37,937 nt of DNA from Micavibrio aeruginosavorus (GTDB lineage Bacteria; Pseudomonadota; Alphaproteobacteria; Micavibrionales; Micavibrionaceae), in assembly GCA_016184045.1 (NCBI GenBank), contig JACPDM010000003.1, forward strand, positions 1 to 37,937. Direction: 5' to 3'. Below are positions 26,380-35,152 of this stretch, piece by piece. Below the pieces are notes generated by a model. The model saw nothing but the letters and a program-made list of their open reading frames with translations. It was not told the origin of the DNA and did no database searches. Numbering within the stretch: position 1 is the first letter of the stretch; every line of letters starts with the position of its first letter. A program made the position numbers and the translations under genes.

Positions 26380-27591
26380 TTATGCAACTTTTTTCAAATT
26401 CATTGACTCTTCACGCTCGACGCACAGGGCGATCCCCATACCGCCGCCGATGCACAGCGTCGCAAGGCCTTTATGCACATCACGCCGCGCCATTTCATGC
26501 AGCAGCGTAACCAGAACCCGCGTCCCCGATGCGCCGATCGGATGGCCGAGCGCAATCGCACCGCCATTGACGTTGACCTTTTCCGGGTCAAGCGCAAGTT
26601 CCTTCAGCACGCAGCACGCCTGCGCCGCGAAGGCCTCGTTGGACTCGACAAGATCAAGATCCTTCACCGTCCATCCCGCTTTTTCGAGCGCCTTGCGTGC
26701 CGCCGGGATCGGCCCCGTACCCATCACCGACGGATCGACGCCCGCCGTCGCCCAGGACCGGATGGTGGCGAACACCGGAAGGCCGCGTTTTTTCGCCTCG
26801 CTCGCCCGCATCAGCACCACCGCCGCAGCGCCGTCATTGATGCCCGATGCATTTGCCGCCGTCACCGTGCCGTCCGGCTTGAAGGCCGGGCGCAAGCCGG
26901 CAAGGCTTTCCGCCGTCACGCCGGAGCGCGGGAATTCATCCTTGTCGATGGTGATTTCGTCTTTCTTCACCTTGACCGTGACCGGAACCATCTCCGCCTT
27001 GAATTTTCCGGCAGCAATGGCTTTTTCGGCCTTTTGCTGCGACCCGGCGGCGAAATTGTCCTGCATCTGGCGGGTGATCTGATACTTCTCGGCGATGTTC
27101 TCCGCCGTAATGCCCATGTGATAGCCGTTGAAAATATCCCAAAGGCCGTCGCGGATCATCGTGTCGACCATCTCGGCATTGCCCATCTTGGTGCCGTTGC
27201 GAAGATTCATGCAATGCGGAGCGAGGCTCATATTCTCCTGCCCGCCCGCGACGATGATGTCGGCATCGCCGTTCAAAATCGACTGCATCCCCATCGCCAC
27301 CGTGCGCAGGCCGGAGCCGCAGACCTGATTGATCGTCAGCGCCGTTTTGTCCGCCGGGACGCCAGCCGCCATCGCCGCCTGACGCGCCGGGTTCTGCCCC
27401 GCACCCGCGGTCAATATCTGGCCCATGATAACCTCATCGACGTCGCCCACACTGACGTTGCAATCCGCGAGGACAGCCTTGATCGCGCGGCTGCCAAGAT
27501 CGTGGGCGGGAATGCCGCTGAGGCCGCCGCCGAAAGTGCCGATCGGGGTTCTTCTGGCTGCGACGATGACGACGGGATCATGCTGGGTCAT
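26380..27591 (-). CDS. phaA: Acetyl-CoA C-acetyltransferase (PHB-pathway thiolase)
   Basis: 403 aa. It condenses two acetyl-CoA to acetoacetyl-CoA, the first step of polyhydroxybutyrate synthesis. The nucleophile Cys is in [12 protein letters not shown] (near 90), the His region is [17 protein letters not shown], and the second Cys region is [22 protein letters not shown] lies 8 bases before the ATG. Length and motifs fit PhaA/AtoB rather than the FadA type. It lies between the phaC-like gene and phaB in the same direction. Confidence 0.93.
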   Translation of the reverse strand: MTQHDPVVIVAARRTPIGTFGGGLSGIPAHDLGSRAIKAVLADCNVSVGDVDEVIMGQILTAGAGQNPARQAAMAAGVPADKTALTINQVCGSGLRTVAMGMQSILNGDADIIVAGGQENMSLAPHCMNLRNGTKMGNAEMVDTMIRDGLWDIFNGYHMGITAENIAEKYQITRQMQDNFAAGSQQKAEKAIAAGKFKAEMVPVTVKVKKDEITIDKDEFPRSGVTAESLAGLRPAFKPDGTVTAANASGINDGAAAVVLMRASEAKKRGLPVFATIRSWATAGVDPSVMGTGPIPAARKALEKAGWTVKDLDLVESNEAFAAQACCVLKELALDPEKVNVNGGAIALGHPIGASGTRVLVTLLHEMARRDVHKGLATLCIGGGMGIALCVEREESMNLKKVA

Positions 27592-27627
27592 TTTGAGAAA
27601 TCCTTTATTTGGGAAACAGGCCAGTCA

Positions 27628-28746
27628 TTATTGACCTTCAGGCGAATTATGCAAGGGGGCGTTCAGCCAATCCAGAACGGGCCGCCACACCATCTCCGGC
27701 GCCTTGCGCCCGGCCATCAGGCTGATATGCCCGCATGGCGGCTGCATCAGGTCCGCGCCCGGAATTTGCTGCATAGCAGCAGAAGCGGATTCCGGCGGCA
27801 CCAGAATATCCTTCCCTGCCGCGACGATCAGCACCCGGTGATTATCCAGGGCCGAGAGATCGGCCCACTCCCCCCGGCCCGGCATGTTGCGCCCGTACCA
27901 GTCCATAATGCAGGCCCGCGCCACCCCGGCGGGCAGATCCTGCCCCCCGTTCAGCCAGTCTTCGACCGCAATGAAAATCTTCTGCTCGAAACTGCCTTCA
28001 GCCATTTCGAGGAAATTGGAAAATTTGTTCATGGCCAGCGCCGGATTGACGCGTGCGAAGACATTTTGAATCCAGTCCACCGGCAGGCCGGGATTTTTCT
28101 CCAGCAATTGCATGGCCGAAGCCGCCCCGGTCATCACCTGCGCCAGCATCCGGACATCCCCGGCGTGAAAATCCCACGGCGCGGAAAGCACGACCAGATC
28201 GGAAAACAAGTCAGGCTCGCGCGCTGCCGCGCCGAGCAGCAACGTGCCGCCCATGCAATAACCAAGCGATTTTACAGGCTTTCCGCTGCGCCCCTGCACG
28301 AAACGCGCGGCGCCGAGGATGCGTTCGCAAACCCCGGCGACATCCTGCAACCCCGGATCGTCCACCGGCACGCCCCAGTCGAGCAAAAACACGTCATAGC
28401 CCTGCCCCGCCATCCAGCGCACATAGGACCAGCCGGGCAGCAGGTCGAGAATTTCAGAACCGTTGATCATCGACGGGATCACCAGCAAGGCCTCGCGCCT
28501 TTCGCCAACCGCCGGGCAGAACAAAAGGCGAGCGCCCTCCGCGCGCCAGACCGTTTCAAGCCCGGAGTCCTCGCGCCGCCACGGATGCCCCTGATATTTC
28601 CGGATTCCCTCAATCATCCGGGTGACAGCCAGTTTATGCGCCTCGCGCTGCGCATCGTTCGCATTCGCATCGAGGAGCAGCATAGCCGCGCCAAGATAAA
28701 CCGAGAGCGGGCGCGGCGCGGCGCGGCTGGGGGAATCATGGGTCAT
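27628..28746 (-). CDS. phaC: PhaC-like polyhydroxyalkanoate synthase (short, class III-like)
   Basis: About 372 aa from the ATG at 28746 (MTHDSPSRAAPRPLSVYLG); the track start at 28830 reads through the promoter. No clear Shine-Dalgarno site precedes it, so the start is uncertain. It has an alpha/beta hydrolase with the PHA-synthase box GYCMGG (near residue 195), an Asp in VAAGKDILVPPE and His in CGHISLM, giving the Cys-Asp-His triad. DLLPGWSYVRWMAGQGYDVFLLDWG is typical of PhaC. At this size it resembles class III PhaC, but no phaE is visible in the window. It should polymerise 3-hydroxyacyl-CoA. Confidence 0.8.
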   Translation of the reverse strand: MTHDSPSRAAPRPLSVYLGAAMLLLDANANDAQREAHKLAVTRMIEGIRKYQGHPWRREDSGLETVWRAEGARLLFCPAVGERREALLVIPSMINGSEILDLLPGWSYVRWMAGQGYDVFLLDWGVPVDDPGLQDVAGVCERILGAARFVQGRSGKPVKSLGYCMGGTLLLGAAAREPDLFSDLVVLSAPWDFHAGDVRMLAQVMTGAASAMQLLEKNPGLPVDWIQNVFARVNPALAMNKFSNFLEMAEGSFEQKIFIAVEDWLNGGQDLPAGVARACIMDWYGRNMPGRGEWADLSALDNHRVLIVAAGKDILVPPESASAAMQQIPGADLMQPPCGHISLMAGRKAPEMVWRPVLDWLNAPLHNSPEGQ

Positions 28747-28808
28747 GGCGTCAGCATACCCCGGCTGCGCATTTATGAAAACGGGGTCTTTGCGGCGCGG
28801 AAAAAGTG

Positions 28809-28821
28809 TGCATAATATGCA
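28809..28821. promoter_or_regulatory. Candidate PhaR operator overlapping the phaR -10 box
   Basis: TGCATAATATGCA is a near-perfect TGC-N7-GCA palindrome in the divergent phaC/phaR spacer. PhaR proteins are known to bind TGC-rich dyads. CATAAT inside it makes a good -10 box for phaR, with TTTGCG 16 bases upstream as a poor -35, so bound PhaR could repress its own gene and the pha genes. Confidence 0.45.
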
Positions 28822-28860
28822 TGTTTCCACAGAATCGGATCATGTAACAGGAAGTGTACC

Positions 28861-29334
28861 GTGACGAAGAACCGTTCAGACAAACCCACTGTCATCAAGA
28901 AATACGCCAACCGTCGCCTCTACGATACCGGGCGCAGCAGCTACGTCACGCTTGACGATCTCTGCACCATGGTCAAGGAAGGCCGCGATTTCGTCGTTTA
29001 CGATGCCAAGTCGGGCGAGGACCTGACCCGTTCTGTCCTGACGCAGATCATCGTCGAGCAGGAAGGCAAGGAAGGCCAGAACCTTCTGCCCATCACGTTC
29101 CTGCGCCAGCTTATCAGCTTCTACGGCGACAATATCCAGTCCGTCGTTCCGAACTATCTGGAGCAATCGCTGGAGAATTTCGTCCAGAACCAGGAACGTT
29201 TCCGCGAAATGTTCTCGATCTCGACCTTTGAGGAAATGAACCGCCAGAACATGGCGATGTTCGAGAACGCCATGCGCGCCGCATGGAGCCCCTTCACCAA
29301 CGCGACAAAGAAATCCGGCAAAGACGAGGAATAG
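28861..29334 (+). CDS. phaR: Polyhydroxyalkanoate synthesis repressor PhaR
   Basis: 157 aa with a GTG start at 28861 and AGGAAG upstream. The N-terminal DNA-binding domain is diagnostic (VIKKYANRRLYDTGRSSYVTLDDLCTMVKEGRDFVVYDAKSGEDLTRSVLTQIIVEQE). The C-terminal granule-binding region follows (LPITFLRQLISFYGDNIQSVVPNYLEQSLENFV). PhaR binds PHB granules and, when released, represses phasin and pha genes. It is divergent from the phaCAB cluster and ends 9 bp before the stop of the next, convergent gene. Confidence 0.95.
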   Translation: MTKNRSDKPTVIKKYANRRLYDTGRSSYVTLDDLCTMVKEGRDFVVYDAKSGEDLTRSVLTQIIVEQEGKEGQNLLPITFLRQLISFYGDNIQSVVPNYLEQSLENFVQNQERFREMFSISTFEEMNRQNMAMFENAMRAAWSPFTNATKKSGKDEE

Positions 29335-29343
29335 TCCCCCCGC

Positions 29344-31008
29344 CTAACCCCGGATCAACTCCATCAGCTCGCCATTCGTAATATCGGGGCGTTCGGCTTT
29401 CTGGCCGCTGCCGGGCGCAAGGAATTTGCGCTGGGTGTGATGTTTTGGCAGCCAGACGCGCTCGACCGACGGATAGCCGAAGACATAGCCCTGAATGTGA
29501 TGGATACCGTCGCTGGCCAGAAGTTTCGCATCCGACATGGTTTCCGCGCCCTCACCCACCGTTTCGATATCGACCCCGTCGGCCAGCGCCTGAAGCGCGC
29601 GAACGAAGAGATGGTTTTCGCTTTCCCCGATATTGCGGATAAAGGATTTGTCGATCTTGACCAGACTGATATCGAGGTCTTTCAACTGCGAGAACGCCGT
29701 ATATCCCGCGCCGAAATCGTCAAGCGCGACGCGGCAGCCGAGATCGCGCAGCGCCCGCGTCGTGCGGATGGTTTTCTTGACGTCGTTCATGACGGCGCTT
29801 TCGGTGATCTCGATAATCAGGCGAGCCGCGATATCCGGCCTGTCGCGCAAGGACGCGACAAGGCCGCGCAACCAGTCTGGGTCGGAAAGCGTCAGATGCG
29901 ATACGTTCACCGACAAGGACAACTCAGGGAACATCGACAGCTCCTCAATCGCAAGACGCATGGCATAGCGATCGACAAGGCGGGCCAGCCCAAGTTTTTC
30001 GATAGCGGGGATAAAATCGCCCGCCGTGTGCATCTTGCCATGATCGTCGAACAGGCGGATCAGGCTTTCATGAAAGGTCACATCGTTTGTCTTGCTGTTC
30101 ACCACCGGCTGGAACGCAAGGCGCACGCGGTTATCCTTGAGGGCGGAGAGGAATACGTCGCCGGACTCGAGGATCAGGCGCGTATTGGCGGATTCGCCCG
30201 CAGCTTCGTTGTAGGAAATGTAGCGCCCGCGTCCACGCTCCTTCGCCGTCTGCAAGGCCATTTCCGCCTTGGTCAGCATATCCGCCGGGTCCTTGCAGTG
30301 GCGGTTGACAAGAACGCCACCGATGGAGATGCCGACGCCGATCGGGCCCTTCGCGGTTTGCAACGGCACTTCATAAAAACTCCGCAGCAGGTGATGCGCC
30401 ACAGCCGCCATTTCCGCATGCGGCGCATTGCTGAAAAACATGGCGAACACATCGCCGTCGATCCGCGCCACCGTTCCGCCGCCGCCGATCATCTGGCGCA
30501 GGCGCTTGCCCGTAAGGTCGATGATTTCATCGGTGAATTTCGCGCCGAACCCTTCGTTGAACATCGAAAGCCGGTCGATCCCCACGGCTGCCGCTTCCTG
30601 CCCCGCGGCGCGGGCGAATTGCGCGCTGTCGTTGATCCGCAAAGATCCGCAAAGAATGGCGTGCCCGGTTTCCGGGTCTTTATGCAGGGTCGCGGATTCC
30701 GTCACGTCGATCTGCTGGCCGTTGCCGCGGCGAATCCGGTAAGCGGTGCTGAACCCCCTGCCCGCCGAAGCCCCTTCCGCCTTGAGAATGTCATGCAGGG
30801 CCGAAAGACGTTGCGGCACATCCTGAGGATTGATCAAACCGTTGAAGCGGATGCTGGTCGCGGGGGGCTGCCCGTCTTCCGTGCCAAGGATCGCGCCGAT
30901 ATCGCCGCGCCATTCGAAAATATCTGCATCCACATCCCATATATAAGCCGCCAGCCCGTTGCTGCTCAGTGTTTTGGACAGATGCTCGAACCAGACGCCT
31001 GAAGACAT
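29344..31008 (-). CDS. PAS / degenerate GGDEF / EAL cyclic-di-GMP phosphodiesterase
   Basis: 554 aa, soluble. Residues about 15-125 look like a PAS sensor (AAYIWDVDADIFEWRGDIGAILG). The GGDEF domain at about 145-275 is degenerate: the signature reads IDGDVFAMFF, so cyclase activity is unlikely. The EAL domain at about 295-530 keeps FHESLIRL, SVNVS, IEITES, ALDDFGAGYTAFSQL, KIDKSF, GEGAET and IQGYVFG, so hydrolysis of c-di-GMP is expected. The architecture matches the 3668 gene, but sequence similarity is modest. No neighbour points to its target; it is convergent with phaR. Confidence 0.87.
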   Translation of the reverse strand: MSSGVWFEHLSKTLSSNGLAAYIWDVDADIFEWRGDIGAILGTEDGQPPATSIRFNGLINPQDVPQRLSALHDILKAEGASAGRGFSTAYRIRRGNGQQIDVTESATLHKDPETGHAILCGSLRINDSAQFARAAGQEAAAVGIDRLSMFNEGFGAKFTDEIIDLTGKRLRQMIGGGGTVARIDGDVFAMFFSNAPHAEMAAVAHHLLRSFYEVPLQTAKGPIGVGISIGGVLVNRHCKDPADMLTKAEMALQTAKERGRGRYISYNEAAGESANTRLILESGDVFLSALKDNRVRLAFQPVVNSKTNDVTFHESLIRLFDDHGKMHTAGDFIPAIEKLGLARLVDRYAMRLAIEELSMFPELSLSVNVSHLTLSDPDWLRGLVASLRDRPDIAARLIIEITESAVMNDVKKTIRTTRALRDLGCRVALDDFGAGYTAFSQLKDLDISLVKIDKSFIRNIGESENHLFVRALQALADGVDIETVGEGAETMSDAKLLASDGIHHIQGYVFGYPSVERVWLPKHHTQRKFLAPGSGQKAERPDITNGELMELIRG

Positions 31009-31200
31009 GGAAACCCCGTTTCCCCTTTCGACCCCTCCATTCTCGCTGCAAAGGGTTAAAAGAGCATTTTTATTCGCTAATATTACATTCCCATATTAGG
31101 CATCAAATAGTTACCGTAAGATTTATAATTTTAATAAAATTTGAAATAAATTTTTCGCAAATTGCGACAGAGTTTTATATCCAGTTTACTTAAATGCAAA

Positions 31201-31218
31201 CAGCCCCGGGCGGGGCTG
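31201..31218 (-). terminator. Terminator-like hairpin after the coiled-coil envelope protein
   Basis: CAGCCCC-gccc-GGGGCTG followed by TTTG and AT-rich sequence on the minus strand, about 30 bp after the stop of the 31249 gene. The remaining spacer to 31008 is AT-rich and holds no gene. Confidence 0.5.
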
Positions 31219-31248
31219 CAGCTGGAATTGCGGATTACCTTTGCCGGA

Positions 31249-33792
31249 TTAACGCGCCGCTGTTTTTTCACCCTGCAGGACGCCGAGGATTTTATCGCGA
31301 ATGTCCATGGCGACATCCATCGATTCCGGTGCGGTTTCATGGGCGATAGTGGTGAAGGTCTTGCCGTCCAGCGTGTAGAACAGCATCGCCGCCGAAGCCC
31401 CTGCCCCGTTTTCATCGACACAGGCGATTTCATAGGCGGAAATCCGCTTGCTGCCCTGGACGTCTTCCGTCGCCGGAACGGAAGCAAACTGGCCGCCGCA
31501 ACGCGATTTTGTCTTGCCCAGATAATCGCGAACGAAGGTGTCGAACTGCGCCGTGGACTCAAGGCCCTTTTGCTCGGCGGTTCCGAACATGCCGTTCGTT
31601 TCCCAGCGATAGGCAACGCGCCCCGCGCCGGTGGCGCTGTCAAGCTGCTGCACCGCGCCGGTCGTCGTCACATCGGCCTGACGGAGCAAGCCTTCGATCT
31701 CTCCGGCACTGGCCAGTTTCACGCCGGCCGTAACAGACGTCATGCTGGTGACGGGCGCGGTTTCAACCACCTGCGCCGTGACAGGGCGAGCATTGCCCGC
31801 CGCGACTTTGGGCGCGGCCAGCGGGGCGATCTCGATATCCGGGCGGGATACGACCGTATCCGCGCGCGCGATCGAGCGCGCGGCGCGAACATCCGCCGAA
31901 GCCGGAGCGCCAGCAGCCGTATTGATCTGCGCCAGTTGCGTTGCCATCGCGGCCTTTTCACTCTGGAGATTGGCGACCTGCGCGTTCAGACTGCCGATTT
32001 CCTGTTGCAGGGCCTCGACCATTTCCTTCTGCTCTTTGAAAGCGATTTTTTCTGTGGCACCTGAATCCGCCGTCTTCGCATTGGCTCCTGCAGCCTGTTT
32101 CAATTCGCTGACCTGCTGCTCGAAAGACGCATTGCGCCGGGACAGGTCATCCAGTTTCGCTTCCAGATCCTTGATCTTCGCCGCATCCGAAGGAGATCCG
32201 GCACCGTTCAATGCCTGCTTTGCTTTCGCCAGCTCTTCTTCCAGCGTCGTCAGGCGGGAAATTTGCTCCTGATTGGCGACTTTCGGATCGAACAGCATGT
32301 ATTCAAGGTTTTTCTTTTCGACCGCGCATTTCGCACGCTCGGCCTCGACGGCGGAACCAAGACGGCGGATTTCGCGCTCTGCTTCATTAAAGCGCTGGGT
32401 CGCCTGCTCCAGATTCCAGTTTTCGGATGAAATCTTCATCCGCCCGTCTGCATCGGCCTGACTCAGGGTTTCGATCTGCGCCTTCAGCGTGTCGCGCTCG
32501 CGCATCGTGTCGGAGAGTTTTGCTTCCGCCTCTTTCAGGGCCTTGACCGTCGCCAGCGCTTTTTCCTGCTGGGTGATATCGATGGTCTGCGGCTTGGCGT
32601 TGCGCGAAGCCTTGAGGCTTTCGTTCTCGTACTCCGCAGCCTTCAGACGTTCCTGCAGCGAAGCGATTTGCGCTTCCATCGCGGCATTGATCTTGCCGTC
32701 CTGCGCCGGTTTTGCATCGGAGCCGGTCTTTTCGGCTGTCGCAAGGCGCTGCTTTTGCGCGTCCAGTTCGGCCTTGAGGCGCGTATTCTCGTTTTGCAGC
32801 GTGGTGATCTCCTCGGCCGTCCCTTTTTCAGGAACGCACGCCGCGGGAACCGCCATCACCGGCGGCATGTCGTCCGTGCTTGCTACGATCTTGCCGGCTT
32901 TGTCATCCTTGTTTTCAGCCTTTTCTTCCCGCCCGGCTTGCTGCGCGCGCAATTTGCCGTTTTCGATTTCGAGCAAGCGCAGTTTTTCACTCAGTTCCGC
33001 CGAGGCGCTGGTGTTGTCGCCCACCTTCTGGAAACGGTTTTCAAATTCGCGGCGCTCGCGCTCCAGCGCGTTGCGCAGGCGGATATTTTCTTCTTTCAGG
33101 GCCTGGACGGTATCGCCACCCTCCATCGCCGCGATCACGGGCGCTTTTTCTGCAACGGGTTTTTTCGCATCAGCCTTCTTCGCGGCTTTCGGCGCGGGAG
33201 CCGGCTCTACAGGCGCTTCCGGGGCGGCTTTCGCTTCCGGTTCTTCAGCCTTGGCTTCCGGCCGGGCTTCGCCCGCCGCCGGTTCCACAGCCTGCCCGAG
33301 GCAAGCCGAAAGATCATCGACGCCCGTCTTCACATCGGGCATGGCGAACGTAAACGCCTTGTCGGAAAGACTGACCGTGAGCTGCCCGCTTTTTTCGAGG
33401 GCTTCATAAAATGCATAGTCCTTGCCGAAGCGAACGATCACGCTGCGCTCCGACGCGGGCATGGCGTCAAAGCTGCGGGTAACGCCCTCACCGGCTTCGA
33501 AATCGATTTTCGTTGTTTTTCCCGGTTGCAGCGTCCCGCTCGGCAGATCGACGGCGAGGGAGGATTCATCGCTGGCATTGCGCGCAAAAGTAAGGACCGT
33601 ACCGTTGCCGAAGCGGCGCGAGAGCGCGCAATACGGAACGGTGCCGGGCTGCTTGGCTTCGACTTTCGACACGGCCCAGCTTCCTTGCGGCCGGATCGTT
33701 TCGGCGGCGTTTGCCTGACCTGCCGCAGCCAGCGCGAAAAGCAAAACGCTGCCGCAAAGGACCGTCGATAAAAGCTGTGAGCGCACGTGCAT
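31249..33792 (-). CDS. Exported coiled-coil protein sharing an N-terminal module with its neighbour
   Basis: 847 aa. A Sec signal peptide (MHVRSQLLSTVLCGSVLLFALAAAGQANA) leads to a module at about 35-170 (VPYCALSRRFGNGTVLTFAR...SLAVDLPSG...LSACLGQ). This is followed by an alanine/lysine/proline-rich linker and about 400 residues of coiled coil (repeated LEIENGKLRAQ, LKAELDAQKQRLA). The final 130 residues form a globular domain (GRVAYRWETNGMFGTAEQKG...SRCGGQFASVPATEDVQG). The N-terminal module aligns with that of the TcpQ-like gene upstream. I do not recognise the C-terminal domain. A periplasm-spanning envelope role is inferred. Confidence 0.8.
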   Translation of the reverse strand: MHVRSQLLSTVLCGSVLLFALAAAGQANAAETIRPQGSWAVSKVEAKQPGTVPYCALSRRFGNGTVLTFARNASDESSLAVDLPSGTLQPGKTTKIDFEAGEGVTRSFDAMPASERSVIVRFGKDYAFYEALEKSGQLTVSLSDKAFTFAMPDVKTGVDDLSACLGQAVEPAAGEARPEAKAEEPEAKAAPEAPVEPAPAPKAAKKADAKKPVAEKAPVIAAMEGGDTVQALKEENIRLRNALERERREFENRFQKVGDNTSASAELSEKLRLLEIENGKLRAQQAGREEKAENKDDKAGKIVASTDDMPPVMAVPAACVPEKGTAEEITTLQNENTRLKAELDAQKQRLATAEKTGSDAKPAQDGKINAAMEAQIASLQERLKAAEYENESLKASRNAKPQTIDITQQEKALATVKALKEAEAKLSDTMRERDTLKAQIETLSQADADGRMKISSENWNLEQATQRFNEAEREIRRLGSAVEAERAKCAVEKKNLEYMLFDPKVANQEQISRLTTLEEELAKAKQALNGAGSPSDAAKIKDLEAKLDDLSRRNASFEQQVSELKQAAGANAKTADSGATEKIAFKEQKEMVEALQQEIGSLNAQVANLQSEKAAMATQLAQINTAAGAPASADVRAARSIARADTVVSRPDIEIAPLAAPKVAAGNARPVTAQVVETAPVTSMTSVTAGVKLASAGEIEGLLRQADVTTTGAVQQLDSATGAGRVAYRWETNGMFGTAEQKGLESTAQFDTFVRDYLGKTKSRCGGQFASVPATEDVQGSKRISAYEIACVDENGAGASAAMLFYTLDGKTFTTIAHETAPESMDVAMDIRDKILGVLQGEKTAAR

Positions 33793-33928
33793 CGTCTTAT
33801 CACTCCACTACATCAGGCCGCGAACCAAAAAATCGGGCCGGTTTGTTTTTGATTCAGGGCAGATTCCACCCGCCCTGCACATAAATGCCCTGCGAGCATA
33901 CCCTTCCGGCTTCATTCTGAAAAGTGAA

Positions 33929-35152
33929 TTATCGGGCGTCCGACAGCTCGACCACAAGAACCAGCTTGCTGGTTCCCGGTTCGCGGTAAATCCGCCCGAC
34001 CGGGCGCGGATTGCTGTCATTATATTGCTCCAGCAAGCCCTGGGTGGCGGATTCAAAGGTTCCCTGAAGGCTTAAGGACCGCTGCACGGCGAAATCCCGG
34101 CTGGAATTCCATATAAGCCGCGCCCCGCTGCCCTCCGCCCAGACGCCAAGGACTTCCCGCAGATTCGCGCCTTTGAGGGCGCGCCAGCGCATTTCCCGGC
34201 GGACATAAACTTCCTTGCCCGGCGGCTGGGCCATGACGTCGGTCGCCGTACCGGCGCGGACCTGCCGGGCATCCGTCCAGCCTTCCGCCAGTTGCTCCCC
34301 TTGCGGGGCGGGAGCCGGAGCCGCAGCAGAGGGCGCGGCAGGGCGATTATTTTGCGGGCTGCGGGCGGCAAGACTCCTTGCCGCATCCTCGGCCTCGCTC
34401 GCCATGGCGATCAGGTCGGGCGCGGCTGCCCCTTGCGGAGCCCCCTGCGGCAGGGCGGCCTGCGCGTCATCCATCATCGGGGTCAGGGCCCCGGCCTCGC
34501 GGGCGATCAGGGGGTTCTGCGGCGTTGCCGTCCGGCTGCCCTCCGGCACGGTGCCGACCATGGTCACGCCCGTGGTCGGCGGCGCGACAGGATTGGGAGC
34601 GACGGGCGGGGCCATCGGCGCGGGGCCGTGAATGCTGGGGTTATAGCAGATTTCCATGCGCTCAAACCCGTCATCCAGCCCGATCAGCGCCAAGGGCAAG
34701 GTGGTATCGCCGATCTTGACGTTCATGACCTCCGCCTCTTTCAGCACGGCGTAAAGGTCGGGAATTTTCTGGAGGTTGAAGATCAGCGTGCTTTCATCGA
34801 ACGCCGCCCCGGAAACGACCTGAAAAAACTGCCCCGGCACGGAAAGCTCGACATCGTATTTCTGGCGCGGCTTAAAACTTTTCTGCTTCACATCGATGGC
34901 GAGCGCCATCAGCTTGTTGTCCCCGCCGGAAAAACGCAGGACCGCGCCGTTATTGTACTGGTTGGCGACGACGCAGGGAATCTTGGAGGAGATATTGCCG
35001 ATATTGGCGGCAAGGCTTGCCGGTCCGACAAGCCACGCGCTGGTCGGAACGAACGGGTTTTGATCCTGCGCCAGCGCAGGGGCGGCGAAAACCGCCATCG
35101 CGACCAGACCGGCCAAGGGAATGAAATGCTTCACCCGTCTGTTATGCCGCAT
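33929..35152 (-). CDS. Exported protein with TcpQ-like C-terminal domain
   Basis: 407 aa from the ATG at 35152 (MRHNRRVKHFIPLAGLVAMAVFAAPALA-Q, signal peptide); it overlaps the prfB stop, and the longer track start is prfB shadow. Residues about 35-150 carry the module shared with the next gene (IPCVVANQYNNGAVLRFSGG...LALAIDV...ERMEICY). A proline-rich linker is followed by a C-terminal domain resembling TcpQ/secretin-associated proteins (WRALKGANLREVLGVWAEGSGARLIWNSSRDF...LVLVVELSDAR). Such domains accompany type IV pilus or type IV secretion secretins, but none is nearby. Function unproven. Confidence 0.75.
   Translation of the reverse strand: MRHNRRVKHFIPLAGLVAMAVFAAPALAQDQNPFVPTSAWLVGPASLAANIGNISSKIPCVVANQYNNGAVLRFSGGDNKLMALAIDVKQKSFKPRQKYDVELSVPGQFFQVVSGAAFDESTLIFNLQKIPDLYAVLKEAEVMNVKIGDTTLPLALIGLDDGFERMEICYNPSIHGPAPMAPPVAPNPVAPPTTGVTMVGTVPEGSRTATPQNPLIAREAGALTPMMDDAQAALPQGAPQGAAAPDLIAMASEAEDAARSLAARSPQNNRPAAPSAAAPAPAPQGEQLAEGWTDARQVRAGTATDVMAQPPGKEVYVRREMRWRALKGANLREVLGVWAEGSGARLIWNSSRDFAVQRSLSLQGTFESATQGLLEQYNDSNPRPVGRIYREPGTSKLVLVVELSDAR

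Noticed and set aside
26473-28815. 780-aa + strand ORF opposite phaA and phaC
   Set aside because: Shadow of phaA and the phaC-like gene; Arg/His-rich low-information translation.
33855-33877. CAGGGC/GCCCTG inverted repeat downstream of the TcpQ-like gene as a terminator
   Set aside because: Long 11-base loop and no T-run on either side; too weak to call.
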